64,000 nucleotides of DNA from positions 1 to 64,000 of the forward strand of contig VWZF01005175.1 in the NCBI GenBank assembly GCA_013396755.1, written 5' to 3'. Below the pieces are notes generated by a model. It had not been told where the DNA came from and did not search any database. It saw nothing but the letters and a program-made list of their open reading frames with translations. Positions within the stretch are counted from its first letter, which is position 1. The number at the start of each line of letters is the position of its first letter. Source of the DNA: Sclerurus mexicanus (lineage: Eukaryota; Chordata; Aves; Passeriformes; Furnariidae). The position numbers and the translations under genes are program-made. Positions 12,401 through 31,966 of the stretch are shown piece by piece.

Positions 12401-15141
12401 GCTGCCTGGGTGCACCCCATAGATACAGCCATGTTTTAAGGCAACTACCATAGATAATGTTTCCCTTTTTCCCCATCCTCAGCTTTTACTGAACTGTTCA
12501 TGTCCTGTCTACAAATTGTTGGGCTGATGCATTTGCATTTTTTCAACCGTGTGCATGGGAGTAGTGATTTTTTTGGTTTTTTTTTGTTAATGGCTCTGAC
12601 TCACATTTGGGCACAGGGAAGAGCAAAGACACAAGGGAGTTAATTGCTTGTCCTGGTTACATTGCTAGTGGTAGCTTGCTTTTGGCTAGGCCTAATTCTG
12701 GGAGCATCCCAGTGGTATGGCTGCAGTAATCAAAGAAGTTAGGAGGAGAGGAAAACACTAGGGAGAAGTTAGAAAGTGAGTGACATTGAGAAGAGATATA
12801 TATTTTCAGTCATACCGGTCTGTTCTCATATTCCAGGCATGGACAAGTAATAGTGCAGCCATCCAAAAGAATCCTGCCCTTTGGAGAAGGCTCCTTCTTG
12901 CCTCCTTCAATTTTGTAATACAGCAGCTTATCCTGAAGCAGAACAAACCATCTCACTTTCCAGTTACGAACAATATGTCCCTAGAGGGGAAGAAACATGC
13001 ATAGCAAACTTTAACACAAGCATGGAGAAATGACCATATTTTCTTTTTTTTTCCCCTTCTTTCTGGTTTGGTGTGAAAATACCATAAAATAATAGGAAAC
13101 TGTATGAAAAGAAACACAAAAGTCATCATGAGTCCTGTTCTCCCTGAAATACACATTTTTAGTAACAAAATAGAACAGTTCTGCCACTATAAGCTCACAG
13201 AGCAACAGAAAGGTGCTTTGCTCTTTCTTCAACAGGGAAAATTTATTTTCTGGGAAGAATTATTTCTTGCAAAAGCTCATATGAATTATCTCAAAGAGCC
13301 GTCATTTAGGTGCACACCTGTCTGCTGACAGTGCAGGCAGGAACGGGGCTAAACATGAAGTGTGTGAGGGCTCTCGACAACCAATTCCTCTTTTACAGTG
13401 ACCCTGGGTGCTGTCTTTTTTCCCTTCATTTTCATGTGGTACTAGATGCCAAGTGGTTTTGCAAATGTTTTGCTTGATGAATTAGCTTTTCTTACCTCTG
13501 CTCTTACTACTAATGAGGAGTTCATTTCTATCCTACGTGTCTCTGAACTCCTGGGTTAAACATTCCCTGTGCTACTGTACCCTGCTAAAGAAATATGTTT
13601 TTTAATGACAAAAGACTGAATGAAGGCTGCTGTCAAATGCCTCCTGGGTTATACTGGAGTACAGACAAAACCTCCTATTTCCCCTCTGTAAACAGCCCCC
13701 AGCTCTCTTTAGTCTGGCTAAAGGACAGCAAAGCCAGTGAGGGCTGGCACTGACAGGCTCAGCCCTGTCTGACGGTGTTAGGTCCAGCTTTGCTGTGTGA
13801 GCAGCTGACTTGCGTTGCTACAGGCGATGGAGCATTACAACCAGCAGGCAAAGCATGGGGCAGAGGAAGCTCTGACACCTGGGAGAGGGTGGGCATGGCT
13901 AGAAGAGAGGAACATGCAAGGTCCAGTTGTGGCAGGAGTAAAAGCTCATTAATTCTCTGTGAATAAAGGGGAAACTCAGCAATTTCCAAGTAAAGATGAT
14001 GAAATGAGTCCCTAAAATCTAGGGCACTTTAGATCCAATGTCTTGCAGTCTATACTAAATACAGTTTATCTAACTTGGGTTTGTTCTCTCCTTCCCTTTG
14101 CATTCTTCAGACCCAAAAAATACAACTACAGCTCAGAGAGGAAACCAAGAGCTGAGACTGCTCTGCCCTTTCTGCAGAAGAGAGGAAGGGGAATAGACCC
14201 TTCCCCACACAGAGCATGGTTTCATGTGGCCAGTGAGTGGCTGGGAGTCCTGCCAGGAAAGCTCCTGACCAGGATTACCTTCATGTTAGCACCAGAAACA
14301 CTGCCACGTACTGTAGAAAAGCATTTCCCAAGGCGTGGCAAAGCTTTGAACAAACCTCTGAATCACATTTTTTATGTGAAATCAAGGACCATATTAATCA
14401 CTGAGACAGGGTCTCGGTACTAAGAGCAGTTACGTTGCTTGCTAAATTGCATTCTTGTGTCCCAGCTATGACTGACTTGATCCTACAGGGAGAAGCACTG
14501 GGAAGGCTGAAATCTGTGACACCATCTTTCAGCTCTTTTCACCGCATTCTGGCTTGAGGTTATGGAAGAAAGAAATTATTTCAAATGCATTTTTACGTTT
14601 CCATTGCTCTGATCCCCTCCAAAAAGGGTAATCTGTTCTTCATTCTCTCATATGCAATGGGAACCCTTGCTCAGCTGGATCGCTCAAGAAGGCACAAGCT
14701 ATCTTAAGAGACTGCCAGAACATCTCCCCTCTCTCAGTCCTGCCTTGGCCGCTTCCCCTGCTGCCGTGGATGTGCTCTTGGCAGAGGTGTGTGCGGGGTG
14801 CAGACATATTGGCTTTCTAACACCTGAGCAATACAGATAGCTAATTCACGTTCCTCTAGGTCGATGCCAACACAGGGAAACTTGAGGGTGGGTACTGAAC
14901 ACCTGCAGTTCCTGCAGCTCCCCTGGCAGGCATCTGCACAAACCTGGAGGAGCTCAATTCCCAGAAGGCAGGAGCCCCTCCAACCCAGCACCCCGCAGGC
15001 TGCCGTGCCATGAGCCATGGCTCGATGCGATCTCTGTGCAGGGGTTGTTCCACGTCTGAGCAGGACCACACGAAGGGGAACCGGAGCACTTACCCGTTTG
15101 ACAAGGAAGCCTTCCTTCAGGACTCCAGCTTCTTCCTGCAT
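6493..15141 (-). CDS. PLEK2: Pleckstrin-2 (PH-DEP-PH), 355 aa, intact
   Basis: Nine coding exons in transcript order: 15094-15141, 12816-12980, 11724-11905, 10944-11035, 10429-10616, 9797-9898, 8350-8433, 7780-7858, 6493-6620. All borders are GT-AG and phases sum to 1068 bp with TGA at 6493-6495. Domains: N-terminal PH (about 5-105, beginning GVLKEGFLVKRGHIV), DEP (about 138-222, with LVDWLISNSF) and C-terminal PH (about 245-352, with GHKRKNWKVRRFVLR). Human PLEK2 has 353 residues. The C-terminal stretch GVKGNVQGNLFKIITK and the PH1 stretch separate it from PLEK. Family role: a phosphoinositide-binding adaptor acting at the plasma membrane in actin rearrangement and cell spreading. The start is ATG at 15139-15141 with A at -3; it aligns with the human start. 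It lies head to tail after EIF2S1 and converges with the galectin-related gene. Confidence 0.97.
6801..6937 (+). mobile_element. CR1 LINE 3' end fragment
   Basis: The segment carries CR1 3'-end landmarks: cgagcaacctggtctag, then ttggaactagatgatctt, then gtcccttccaa, and a terminal gactctgtga tail. It is in CR1 sense orientation on the plus strand, antisense to PLEK2, inside PLEK2's last intron. Compared with the consensus I remember, there seems to be a small internal deletion near 6812-6820. It is 5'-truncated, with no reverse-transcriptase remnant. Confidence 0.85.
8750..9060. other. GC-rich block inside PLEK2 intron 6
   Basis: A roughly 300-bp stretch much richer in G and C than the surrounding intron, between the PLEK2 exons at 8350-8433 and 9797-9898. 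Both strands contain long open frames here, which is expected from the composition. I recognise no protein, RNA or repeat family. It could be an old insertion or a regulatory element. Confidence 0.4.
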
Positions 15142-18100
15142 CGTGGCCAGCAGGGAAGAGAGCAGAGCCGCCGCCGAGAATTGCCTGAGCCCTGGCAGCC
15201 TGTCCCTCTGCACATGATTTGTTTAAGAAAGCTCATTTTTCTTTGCTCCCCTCCTCCTCCAACGTGACGCACTCTCCCTTTCCTGTTTTTTTTCTCCCTC
15301 CCTACCTGTGAGACATTAGTTAAGCAGTAAGCAGGCTCATACATTATCTGCCCTCTGGGAAGTAAAACAAAGGGATATCTTAAACTACTTGAAAGAATTC
15401 CACAGAATTTAGTAGAGAAAAAAACCACCACAGAGTGAGCTGGCCAATATAAGCGGTTATGTGAAGACAAATCAGGTATTGCATGGGAGAAGTAGAATTA
15501 TAAAACAGCATCCCTCAAAACTTCAGACTAAACAACCTGCTTAAAATATCTCATCTAACAAACACATCTCCCAGGAATTCTACAGATCAGCACACTATAT
15601 AACATACAGAATATTATGATTACAAGGAGACTTTCACAAACCTTACAGTAACTTCTTCTGCTGGAAATTTATTTTACCCTAGAAGCCCCAAAGCACGTAA
15701 AAGCCCACTCTACTTTCAGTGACCTCTGGGCATGTAAACCAAGACTCTCAGCCTGATATCCTAAATCTGTACATAAATGGGCTTTTAGTAAAGCAGCCTG
15801 ATTCATGAACACTGTGCAGTGACCTCTTGTACCTCCTGAGCACCTCTGAAAGAGTGTCTTTGTGTGTCTGAATACAAGCTTAGATGTTTATTGTATTTTT
15901 GAAGACTTTCTCTTTTGTTCTGATGAAATAAACCAGTATTAGTATTTCAGACAGTGCTGCTATTCAGAAATAATAGCCTTTGCTGCACTTTGCATTCCCT
16001 GACTTGTTCTAAAATTAAGGTGATATATGTGGGCAGAGCTATGGCTGTGATAAGAAGTATAGAGTATAACAAATAAAAGCACTCGTTGCTATGTAAAGAG
16101 TCCAAAGGTCAGTAAGACAAAGTGACTCAAATATTACAGGGCACACTTTTATGCACCAAGGAAAAGGAAAAAACAATTTCTCTCTGTTATAGGAATAGCA
16201 AGACACAGAAGAATTGAAACTGGCATGGTACTGGAGAGAACCCAGAGAAGAGTCCTGCAGAGATTGTGAGACTACAATGGGTTACTGAACACTACTTGAA
16301 GTCAGAAAAAATTGACCCTGTATAAAGAGAAAACATGCTGGCCGAGATTTCCAAAGCAGGGTGGCCCATATGGAAGTTACCTACATAGCTCCTACTGTAC
16401 ACCCTTTGCCTCTTGGGAAAAAAGCAGTCAACCATGAGGAACCTGGGTGTGTAAGTCATATCCCAGTGTGTTTGTTCTTCAGTCCACCTAAAGTAAGTAC
16501 AGTAAGTTTAATAGAACACTTAGAAGAGTATTTTTTTGCTGCCAGTACATAGTATTTTAAAAGTTACCAATGGATATTTTTGCAATTTTTAAAAGTATTC
16601 TTTTGCCTTAAAATAAAGCAGAAATTAACTGAATGTATTTCTTTTAATTGAAAAAATAATCTCTATCTCTGTGTGTATACATATAGATGTGTGTACATAA
16701 AAGTTGTATCCAGAAGCAGAATCTTGGAAAAAAAAAAACCCTGGTGCAATCAGCAGAAAAAATAAAGAAGATAATTTTCAGCTCACAATGTTCTGCAGAT
16801 CAGAGTTAAAATGGAGGGAAAAATAAGACGAAAACTTGAGTCCGGGCACACAAGACACATTACTACTGCATGCCATTTCCTGGACATACATATTCCTTTA
16901 TATAACCAGCTCCAGGAATACAGTGTTCCACTGTTTGGTATTTGAGGTCTGACTTCACATTGTTCAACTTGTTACTGCAGGCAATTTATTACACGGTGCT
17001 ATTTCATACTAGAGAGGGCAGGCAGGAGCTTGCAGGGGGCTCTCGCTCAGAGATCTCAGAATTGCTCCATAACCAGTCCTTGCTGAAGATCTGACAAGCT
17101 CTTTTTCTCCAGCGTGCAGACCACCCACAACCCTGCAGATGGATCTTGGCAAAATTAAAATAGCAACAAAGAATTCTATTGTCAAACTGGTGGTGAATGG
17201 TGAAGCAAACGTTGCTTTAGGTGGTCATTAAACAATAGGTTTTGTATCAACTACTTTTTATCATCTAGAGCCTTCACTTCCTTCAATACCTCAAAGTATT
17301 TCTTCAACAGTTTGCATATTTATGATACACACACCCCTCCCTCCCGTCTCATTCGGTAGTTAATCAAGGCTGAAAAGCTGCCCTTATATTGCTCCCTGAG
17401 GCTGGGCAAACACAGATCTTGCAGGGTCATATAGTGTAAAATGAGTCAGTAGATCGGGGCTGCTGTACTCACGCATGGGCTGGGAAGGCAAGTTCTGGCA
17501 TTGAACTCCTCTGATGGGAAAGGACGTGCTTCATTCGACCTGTATAAACCTAGGGAGCTCTGTGTCAAGTCTTCTGGGGGACTCCAACTCACTGAAGGGA
17601 GGAGTACCCGTGTCCTCAGATTCATTTTAGTGTTTTCCGCTTGTCAGTGTCCTATTATCACAAAAGGAACAGTTGAGTGCTTGACATTTTCTTCCACTCA
17701 GAGTGACCCCAAAATACTTTATGCTATAGAATATGCATCAGGAGGGCCAGGAAGAGCCAGTGTCAAGACCACAGGATGCTGCTCAGGGTTCTAGGGGAGG
17801 GCAGGAGCAGGCAGCTCTGGGTACAGACTCTGCTATTTCACCTGGCTGACTGGGCAGACATTGCTGATTCCTCCCAGTCAGTCCTTCAAGAAGCCACAAA
17901 GAGCTGATTAGGAGAACCTGCCCAAAGGAAACGCCCGTTGTGTGCTCTGCAATGCTCGGTGTCCAGCATCGTGGCACACGGGCCATTGCATATGCCAGCT
18001 TTTTCAAACCAGCTTCTGAAGGTGCCAGGACTTTGCCCTTCAGTGTACACTCCATTAAATATTTAGTTCTTTAGTGAATAAGGGATGAAAGATGATGAAA

Positions 18101-20358
18101 ACAAACCACATCAAAACAAAGAATGATGAAACATTCCTAGATAAAAGTGAAAGACAACAAGCATTCAAAAGAATTCTGATGTAACAGCACTTTCAAAATT
18201 AACCGTAGAAAGGTGGACTATTTGGAATGTTGTTTAATTGTCTAGGCTCTGGAACAACAAAAAAAAACCACCTAACAGAAATTAAAACCCAGAGTTCAGA
18301 TTCTGCTAGGAAGAACAACATGCCAGCTCCACTGCATCTAAAGAAAAAACCCAACGGCCAGAATAAGAGAGAAAACAGCAAGGAATTGTCACTGTATTAA
18401 AAACCAGACAAACCAGAACAGCCACAAGTGAGCAGAGCACCCCTTCTGCTGCAGCCACTATTTTCTCTCACCAGAAACAGGACACAGGGCCAGGCACTAC
18501 TCGATTGTGTGCCTGACCTGAGCCAGAATCCGTTTAGGGGTTTTTTGTTTTAAAAAGTCCTTATTGGATGCCATAAATCTCTTTCCAAGCTGTCAATCTT
18601 ACAAAATTAATTTGGGGCATGAAAGTCAAGCTGAGATCCTTAAAATTAACACATCAGGCTAAGCCCTATCCACAGGTTATACCCTCTTCCATTGACTAGT
18701 CCACTGACTATACAAGTGCAAGCGGAGGTGTTGGCCTTGTGGTTACAACTGAGCCAACAGCACAGCAGCTAACGAGCAGCAGGGATGTGCTACTCAGCTT
18801 TAGCGACTCAACAAAGGCATTCACACAAAACCCAGACCCTTATTTTAAGCACTTGGTGAGCACAGGCAGTTACACAAATAGGAGATGGGTTGAGATAGAA
18901 GGTATCATCTCAGCAGCTCCTAATGATCCTCAACTGATGGAGCACAGCTGAACCCCAGCACTCCCTTATGCAACCCTTGCTGAAAGGCCTCCAAAATGCT
19001 GACCGACCTTACACCTCCTCCTTCACACTTCTACAACACATGAGCAGGATCCACCAGGTTGTCTTGTGTCTTTTATTTAAGCTTCTTGGTCAAAATGTGC
19101 TTGGGTGGGAGAACAAATCAGGAGATTATGGTTTTATCTGCCAGGATAGCAAGTGATTGAAATGCATTTATCTGAACCCGCTTTGTTATTGTCCTCACCA
19201 TATTGCTCATTTTTTTTCAGGCACTCAAACTGACACAGAATTGTGCCCACCAGTGTGCTCCAGCTCTAACTAGAAAGGCTCTGAAAGCCACTGAACAAAT
19301 TTAGTCAACTTTTGCCCAAGTTACTGACAGAAACAATACTCACCTATTGACACACCAAAACAGCTCTTGGAGATTATAACAACTGTAATCCCTTCTGAGC
19401 ACTCCTCTCTTCCTTGGAGCACATGTGGCTCATTTTCCAGTGCTTTCCTTTACAGCATTATTTTGGCATGCAGATCACACGGTGACAGAGGTTTAAAATA
19501 CTTTGCTCTTTAGTCTGAGTACCCACCTGCTGTGTTTAGTGCAAGTCAAATCGACATTTTAGCCAGTGGGCACAGTTTGGAAAAGCTGTTCAAACAGGAA
19601 ACTTACATTATCAAAAGGCTGTCATGCACAGCTGTTGAAAAGACAATCTGAGAAAATAACCATTAAAAAAAATACTTGTTATTCATTCTGTGATGGCACA
19701 TTCAAGAATTTTCCAACATTCTGCAAAGACTGAAAGTTATTTAACCTTTTTGGCTTTGCATTACTGTTAAAAGTTGGGTTCACGTGACCCTCTCTGACAC
19801 TCCAGCATGGATTGCAATATGCATGCCCTTTGGGAATGCCTTTTGTGGCAACACCACAGAGCAGTTACATCGTTTGTACTGCGGCAGTATTAAGAATTCC
19901 TATTTAAGGCTCAATGCCTCATTTTTCATGCATTTTTCCTCTAGCAGCACAAATTAAGAAAAAAAGGAGATGAACAATATGGGGCATGACAATATTAAAA
20001 AAAGAAAAAGATATGAACACATTTAAAGATTTAGCAGCTTGGAAAGGTTACTTAAACAAGCCAAACTCTTCCAGCTCAATTACCACTGACAAGGAAAACT
20101 GGATTAATTTTTTTTAATTCCAATTTAGAAAGCACATCTTATTTCTCTTTGTCAGAGAACGTGTAAACAGGTTGTTTCTAGAGTGAATAGCTCAGTCCAG
20201 TACAAATGGGATTTAGAGTGGGCAGAACAAGATCATGCAGCAGTGAGCTCACAAGACAGTGCTGCCCATTTTCAAGTATCAGTAAGTTCATTAAGGTTCC
20301 TGCTATATTCACCTATAGGAGCAAAGTGCAGGTATACATAATTTTTCATTTATCAGCT
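15142..20358. other. PLEK2 upstream spacer and EIF2S1 3' flank
   Basis: This holds the PLEK2 5' UTR and promoter at its left end (GC-rich near 15140-15210) and, at its right end, the possible far 3' UTR of EIF2S1. Between them I see no exon, no recognisable repeat and no structured RNA. ORFs here are short and unlike known proteins. A-rich tracts occur near 16728-16740. Confidence 0.6.
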
Positions 20359-20658
20359 ATGTTTATTGGAATGGTAACAAGCTATTTTCAAAGTTTTCAA
20401 GTTCTCAGTCCCTAAATCCAGATGACCAACAAAGGAAATGCTCATTTAAACAAGTCTGCATCAACAAACTTGCAAGACAAGCATTTTGTTCCACTCATTC
20501 TTCGCTTGGTTTAAAGCAAATAAAAGGAAGCCCTTTCAGTGTTAAAGGGCAGTCACCCACTGATCATACTGGTCCAGGTTTTATATTCATACCACTCTAG
20601 GCCATGTGATAAAAGAGCAGAAAAATTCCCAACACCTTGGAGTTACATAGCCCAGAAA

Positions 20659-20664
20659 TTTATT
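20659..20664 (-). terminator. EIF2S1: Candidate poly(A) signal, EIF2S1
   Basis: AATAAA on the minus strand about 380 bp beyond the EIF2S1 stop at 21047. A second one lies at 20362-20367. Human EIF2S1 has a long 3' UTR, so a more distal site is also possible; the sequence alone does not decide. Confidence 0.45.
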
Positions 20665-21046
20665 GAATATTTGGTCAATTACATTCTGTATAGAACTTGG
20701 TTTTGCTGCTCCCAGGAAAGATCATTAAGAGATGCACTGAGCTGTAATCACCAATTAGGAATTTTTATATATGCAAGTGTTAAGCATGGGTCTGCAAATT
20801 CCTTCTGGCCAGATCTGTGTCTTGAATTTGACTAGGAACCTCCCTTTCAAAGGATTCAATTTGTGTTAAGTTGTTGCATCAAATGTTCTTTAGAAGAGCC
20901 TTTTACATTTTGGTCTTTTTAAAACAGTAAAACACTTCAAGTATTTGCATTTGAAGTTTTCAATACTGGAAAATATTTAGTCCAGAGTATTTGCAACGGG
21001 GTTTCTAATTTTTTATACCCTCTCTCTTCTAAGTATCCCAGAACAC

Positions 21047-28143
<7,097 letters not shown>

Positions 28144-28163
<20 letters not shown>

Positions 28164-29426
28164 TCTGGAATTTGAGCACAAAAACCAAAGGTTTCACTTC
28201 ACAGTACATCACTGCCTTCTACAAACATGGCAATAAATCTGCAAGGACTGACACGGATAGAGAAAAAACACTGACACAAAACATTGCAAATTAGGGTAAT
28301 CCTTGTGCTTAGGTTTTAACAGAAATTACATAATAAATTAACTAGTATTTTAAGTAGTATTACCACAACCATTTGCTAAGAAGCTAATTTTTTGCACTAA
28401 AGTAGAAAAAACTTGCTATTCAGACCTCATTATCTACTTCAACTGTCGTACTGCCTATACACAGCACAATGGAGAGGCTTCAAGTGGTGGAAAGGTGGCA
28501 CTTGCGCTCATCTAAATCCATGAGGTTGTGTAACATTTTCAACTGGCTTGTAAGAGCAGGAAGACACGGGAGAGAAGCCCGCAGTGCTCATGAAGGTTTT
28601 TGTGTGCACATAATAAGACAGCAAGTGAGGCTGAGAAAATAAGAGGTGGAGGGAAGTTTTTGTAGTACTGAGGAGGAGTAGACTCCAGAAGATGACTTTC
28701 TAAACTCAGCACAAGATGTTTGGAATAATCCTGTAAGACCTGCTCCCGGAGGCCAACTGTCAGCAAAGAAAGCAAAGGCATTAATCAGAACAGAACTAGC
28801 CTGGCCTGAATGAAGTACTAAAAAAGAAAAAAAACCACACCCCAACAGACTGCTGGTCAGAAGGGAAGGGAAAAACCCCAAAACTACAGGAAAGAAACCC
28901 AGGATTCCTTCATTATACATTCAAAAAAGACTTCATAACTAAGTAGTGGTTAACAGAGGAATGCTTAAACTGCTACACTTTTCTGATGATGAATCCACAT
29001 GCTTTTAAACTTCTAATAAGGTCAGTTCAATTTCTGTTGTCTATGCCTTGAAGTTTTACACAGATTTTCTACGGGAGCCTATGACACAGCATCAAATGCA
29101 TCACTCCTTTGGAAGGTTTGCTGTAGTCCCCATTTTGAAGCTTTAGTCTTGATCTTTACAGCAATACTAAATGCTGGTAAGGCCAAATGCTACGCACACA
29201 CGGCCACCCAGTGCAGAATCCTGCCCACCCTTATCTGCCTTCTTGACTTTCAGAAAGGGGAAATACAGGCTACCAAGGGATTATAAAAACACTCCTCTAA
29301 AGGCTTTGTATAAACTTGATAGAATTTGAAGCCGAACACGGAACTCCCAAGGTTACCAATAAGAATTTACAGCTCTCTTTTCTGCTCCACTCAGTGCAGC
29401 TCTGTGCAGGTACTTACGGGACACAT
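28144..29426 (-). promoter_or_regulatory. Candidate uORF overlapping the EIF2S1 start codon
   Basis: In the inferred spliced 5' UTR, an ATG at 29426-29424 lies nine bases before the first-exon donor. Reading on across the junction to 28164 gives nine codons and a TAG at 28146-28144, ending inside the main ORF in another frame. The upstream ATG has C at -3, a weak context. It depends on the inferred exon 1 border and on transcription starting upstream of 29426. Confidence 0.4.
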
Positions 29427-29654
29427 ACGGGAGCCGCGCCGCCGAGCAGCAACGCCGGACAGAGAGGGCCCTGCAGTCACACGCGTGCGTTCTGCCTCCC
29501 GTGGGAGCTGCCCTGCCAACGCCGCAGACCCTCCCTCCCGGGGGCCGGGCACGGCGAGGCCCACCCTGCGGGCCTGCCGGCCGCACAGCCTCGCCCAGCT
29601 CACGGAGCCGGCCCCGGCCGGCGCCCCCGCCGCCGCCGGAGAGGGCCCGGGACA
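29418..29654 (-). other. EIF2S1: EIF2S1 non-coding first exon (3' border seen)
   Basis: On the minus strand a strong donor GTAAGTA occupies 29417-29411, directly after GC-rich sequence. EIF2S1's start codon lies one base inside the exon beginning at 28164, so at least one upstream untranslated exon is needed, and this is the only convincing donor in the CpG island. The 5' limit is unknown and may lie in the N gap. Confidence 0.6.
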
Positions 29655-29756
29655 NNNNNNNNNNNNNNNNNNNNNNNNNNNNNNNNNNNNNNNNNNNNNN
29701 NNNNNNNNNNNNNNNNNNNNNNNNNNNNNNNNNNNNNNNNNNNNNNNNNNNNNNNN
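29655..29756. other. Assembly gap (102 Ns)
   Basis: A run of 102 undetermined bases within very GC-rich flanks. The true missing length is unknown. The ATP6V1D first coding exon was not found on either side and probably lies here. Confidence 0.99.
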
Positions 29757-29839
29757 GGCCGGCACGGCGGCGGGGCCGCGGTCGGGAGCGCTGCAGTCAG
29801 CGGGGCTGAGCCGACACACAGCGCTCTGTGCGGTGAGGG

Positions 29840-31966
29840 GGGCGGGGGGCAGCCCCAGCCGCACCGGGACCCTGCCGTGCAGGTCGGCCCCCAGCGTTAC
29901 AGGGGAAGGAGGAAGCGAAACGCGCGAATTGTAGCGGACAGTCAGGTAATTTTCCAGGTCCTGGCAGCAGACTATTTGTCACTAGGTCATATGTCTCGTG
30001 ACATGGCTTGTGAAACTGCCAGCGTTGGAACAAACCCCAGCAATTGGATAAAACTGCTGCTTTAATAACGCTGTCCAGCTTCTCTTCAGAACCCTCCAGG
30101 ACACAAAGACTTTGCCTTAGGGTGAAGGGCTGTTTCAAATCTTACATAAAAGTGGGTTGATGCCTGCATGTAGCCTTTATAAAACCATGCCTTGCAGGAC
30201 AGAAAGCCTCAAATGTAACATAATAACCATTCCCCCATGTGTCAGCTCAGCACATGTAAGAGTTCAAATGGAAAGATTAATACATTACATGGTAAAGGTT
30301 CTGATGCCATACTTAATTCTGAAATGGACTCTTGCATACACAGAAATGAATTATTGCATACACTGAGTAATCTGGTGTCACTCCTGCTCTTTTCATTCAC
30401 TTTACACGTCCAAGAGGGGGCCCTTCAATCACCTTTTAAAGGTACCTGGTTTTCTGGGCTGATACATCACTGTGGCAGGAGGGTGGTCATGTACAAAGGC
30501 TTAATATTTATAAGCATTGTTTCAAATGAGGTAGTAGACCAATAATGTGGCTCATGTGTCCAAAGGAGTGTAAGTTAGAATGGCAAAATAAAAATGGCCT
30601 GTGCCTGCAGCAGTTAATTTTCTTAACTGACAGAAGAGAGTTTCATAAGGTTTGCTTTTTCTGTTGGTTTGGGGTTTTTTTAATCTTTATCAAGTGACTT
30701 GCTGGTATGAGCCTGTTCTGTGCTGGATATCATCAATTCCAGAAACTACTCAGTCTCCTTGAGAGTAAACAAGACTTTGTTTAGTGCACTCTCACAGCCT
30801 GTGAAACCTTGCTCGAACCAGGCGGCCAGCCAGTCTCTGGCAGGTAGGGAACAGAAGGAACAAGTTAGTTCAGGGTGGTGACAGACACCTGCTTGTTGGG
30901 AAAGTAAAGTTGCCTTTTTTACTCTGATTTTTTTCTTTTCAATCATAAACACTCATAAAGTATTTGTGGTTTTCAAAGTATCTGGTAGATGTTAATGGAG
31001 CTATTCTCATCACATTCCAGTAGATGTGGACAGGAATGGACGCCACTGTGTAGATAGAATCTTAATTATACCTAGTTTTTCCAAAGTCAGAGAGGAAGTG
31101 TATAAGGACTTGAGTATTGTCCTTTGTGCACAGTGGCTGCATGTACAAAGCGGTTGCTTAAGTTAGCACAGCCTCTTCTTTTTTGGTGGTATAACTCCTG
31201 CTAGTCTAGTTAACTTAAAGAAAGATTGTTCAAATTAAAATACACTCTACAGCAGAGAAGGAAGCAAGGTTTGGATCCTTCTTCAGTGCATAATTTCATA
31301 CAAGAAACCTCTAAGTGTGCTGCTGGTAATAAAGAATATACAAAGCTAGAGCTAACTAATATACCTCTTGAATTGCTGCTGCTTTTGGTTGACTTAAATG
31401 GCTTGTAAATCTCCTATGCAGCATATGAAGATAAGGAATTATTGTGCTTTCTGACCTTCTTCAAACCAGAATGTACAGATGCTGTATCTTCTTGCTCTGT
31501 AAAATCAGAACACAGCATCAACAGATATGGTCACATGAAGAATTTGCTATGTTTGATTTTGAGAAGGTGACATAGCAGGTGACATTGCTTAAAAGCAATA
31601 CCAGTATCACACTAACAGTGGGGTTTTGGGGTAGTTTGGTCTCTAGTATTTGTAAGTCATCAAGAAAAATTAGGACTTTTATTTCCTAATATGAGAAGAA
31701 TGCTTTTGTCAATTTTCCATGATCTTCGACCTTGCAGATAATAACCTTGTGGTTCTCATTTATGATGGAGATAAATATAATGAATTCCCTTGATTTTAAA
31801 CGGGAATATAACATTCTATCGTGAAGTGGCCATCCTGTTCTACTGCAATGATGTTTCTGATTGCTTCATCATTTCAGTCACATCCATGCCAGAAAACTTG
31901 GCATACATTTTTTACTAATCCCTTCAGATGATGCAGGATATTTTTATTTATTCCTCTGTTGAACAG
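29840..31966 (+). other. ATP6V1D intron 1 region
   Basis: Between the CpG island and the first visible ATP6V1D exon. It falls from GC-rich to AT-rich by about 29950. I searched it by eye for the expected first coding exon of ATP6V1D and did not find it. No other gene or repeat family was recognised. Confidence 0.5.

Larger units (their letters stand above)
29418..29935. promoter_or_regulatory. CpG-island bidirectional promoter, EIF2S1/ATP6V1D
   Basis: GC- and CpG-dense DNA on both sides of an assembly gap. EIF2S1 runs left from here and ATP6V1D runs right, with first visible exons at 28164 and 31967. In human these two genes are also arranged head to head. No TATA box is seen, as expected for housekeeping genes. 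The core of the promoter is hidden in the gap. Confidence 0.8.

Noticed and set aside
6493..15141. PLEK rather than PLEK2
   Set aside because: The C-terminal PH sequence and the exon 2 sequence (GRILLDGCTITCPCLEYENRP) follow PLEK2, and the neighbours are those of human 14q24.
14734..15213. Longer PLEK2 N terminus, open in frame upstream of 15141
   Set aside because: The open frame reaches 15213 but the codon there is GTG, and no in-frame ATG was found upstream. The ATG at 15141-15139 aligns with the human start and has A at -3.
29757..29850. Possible ATP6V1D first exon ending at gcg|gtgagg near 29841
   Set aside because: The required short N-terminal coding sequence ending in a split ATG codon is not present before that site. 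It could be an untranslated exon border but I cannot support it.
29316..30065. Long ORFs running through the N gap
   Set aside because: They are open only because Ns were not read as stops and because GC-rich DNA has few stop codons. They are not genes.
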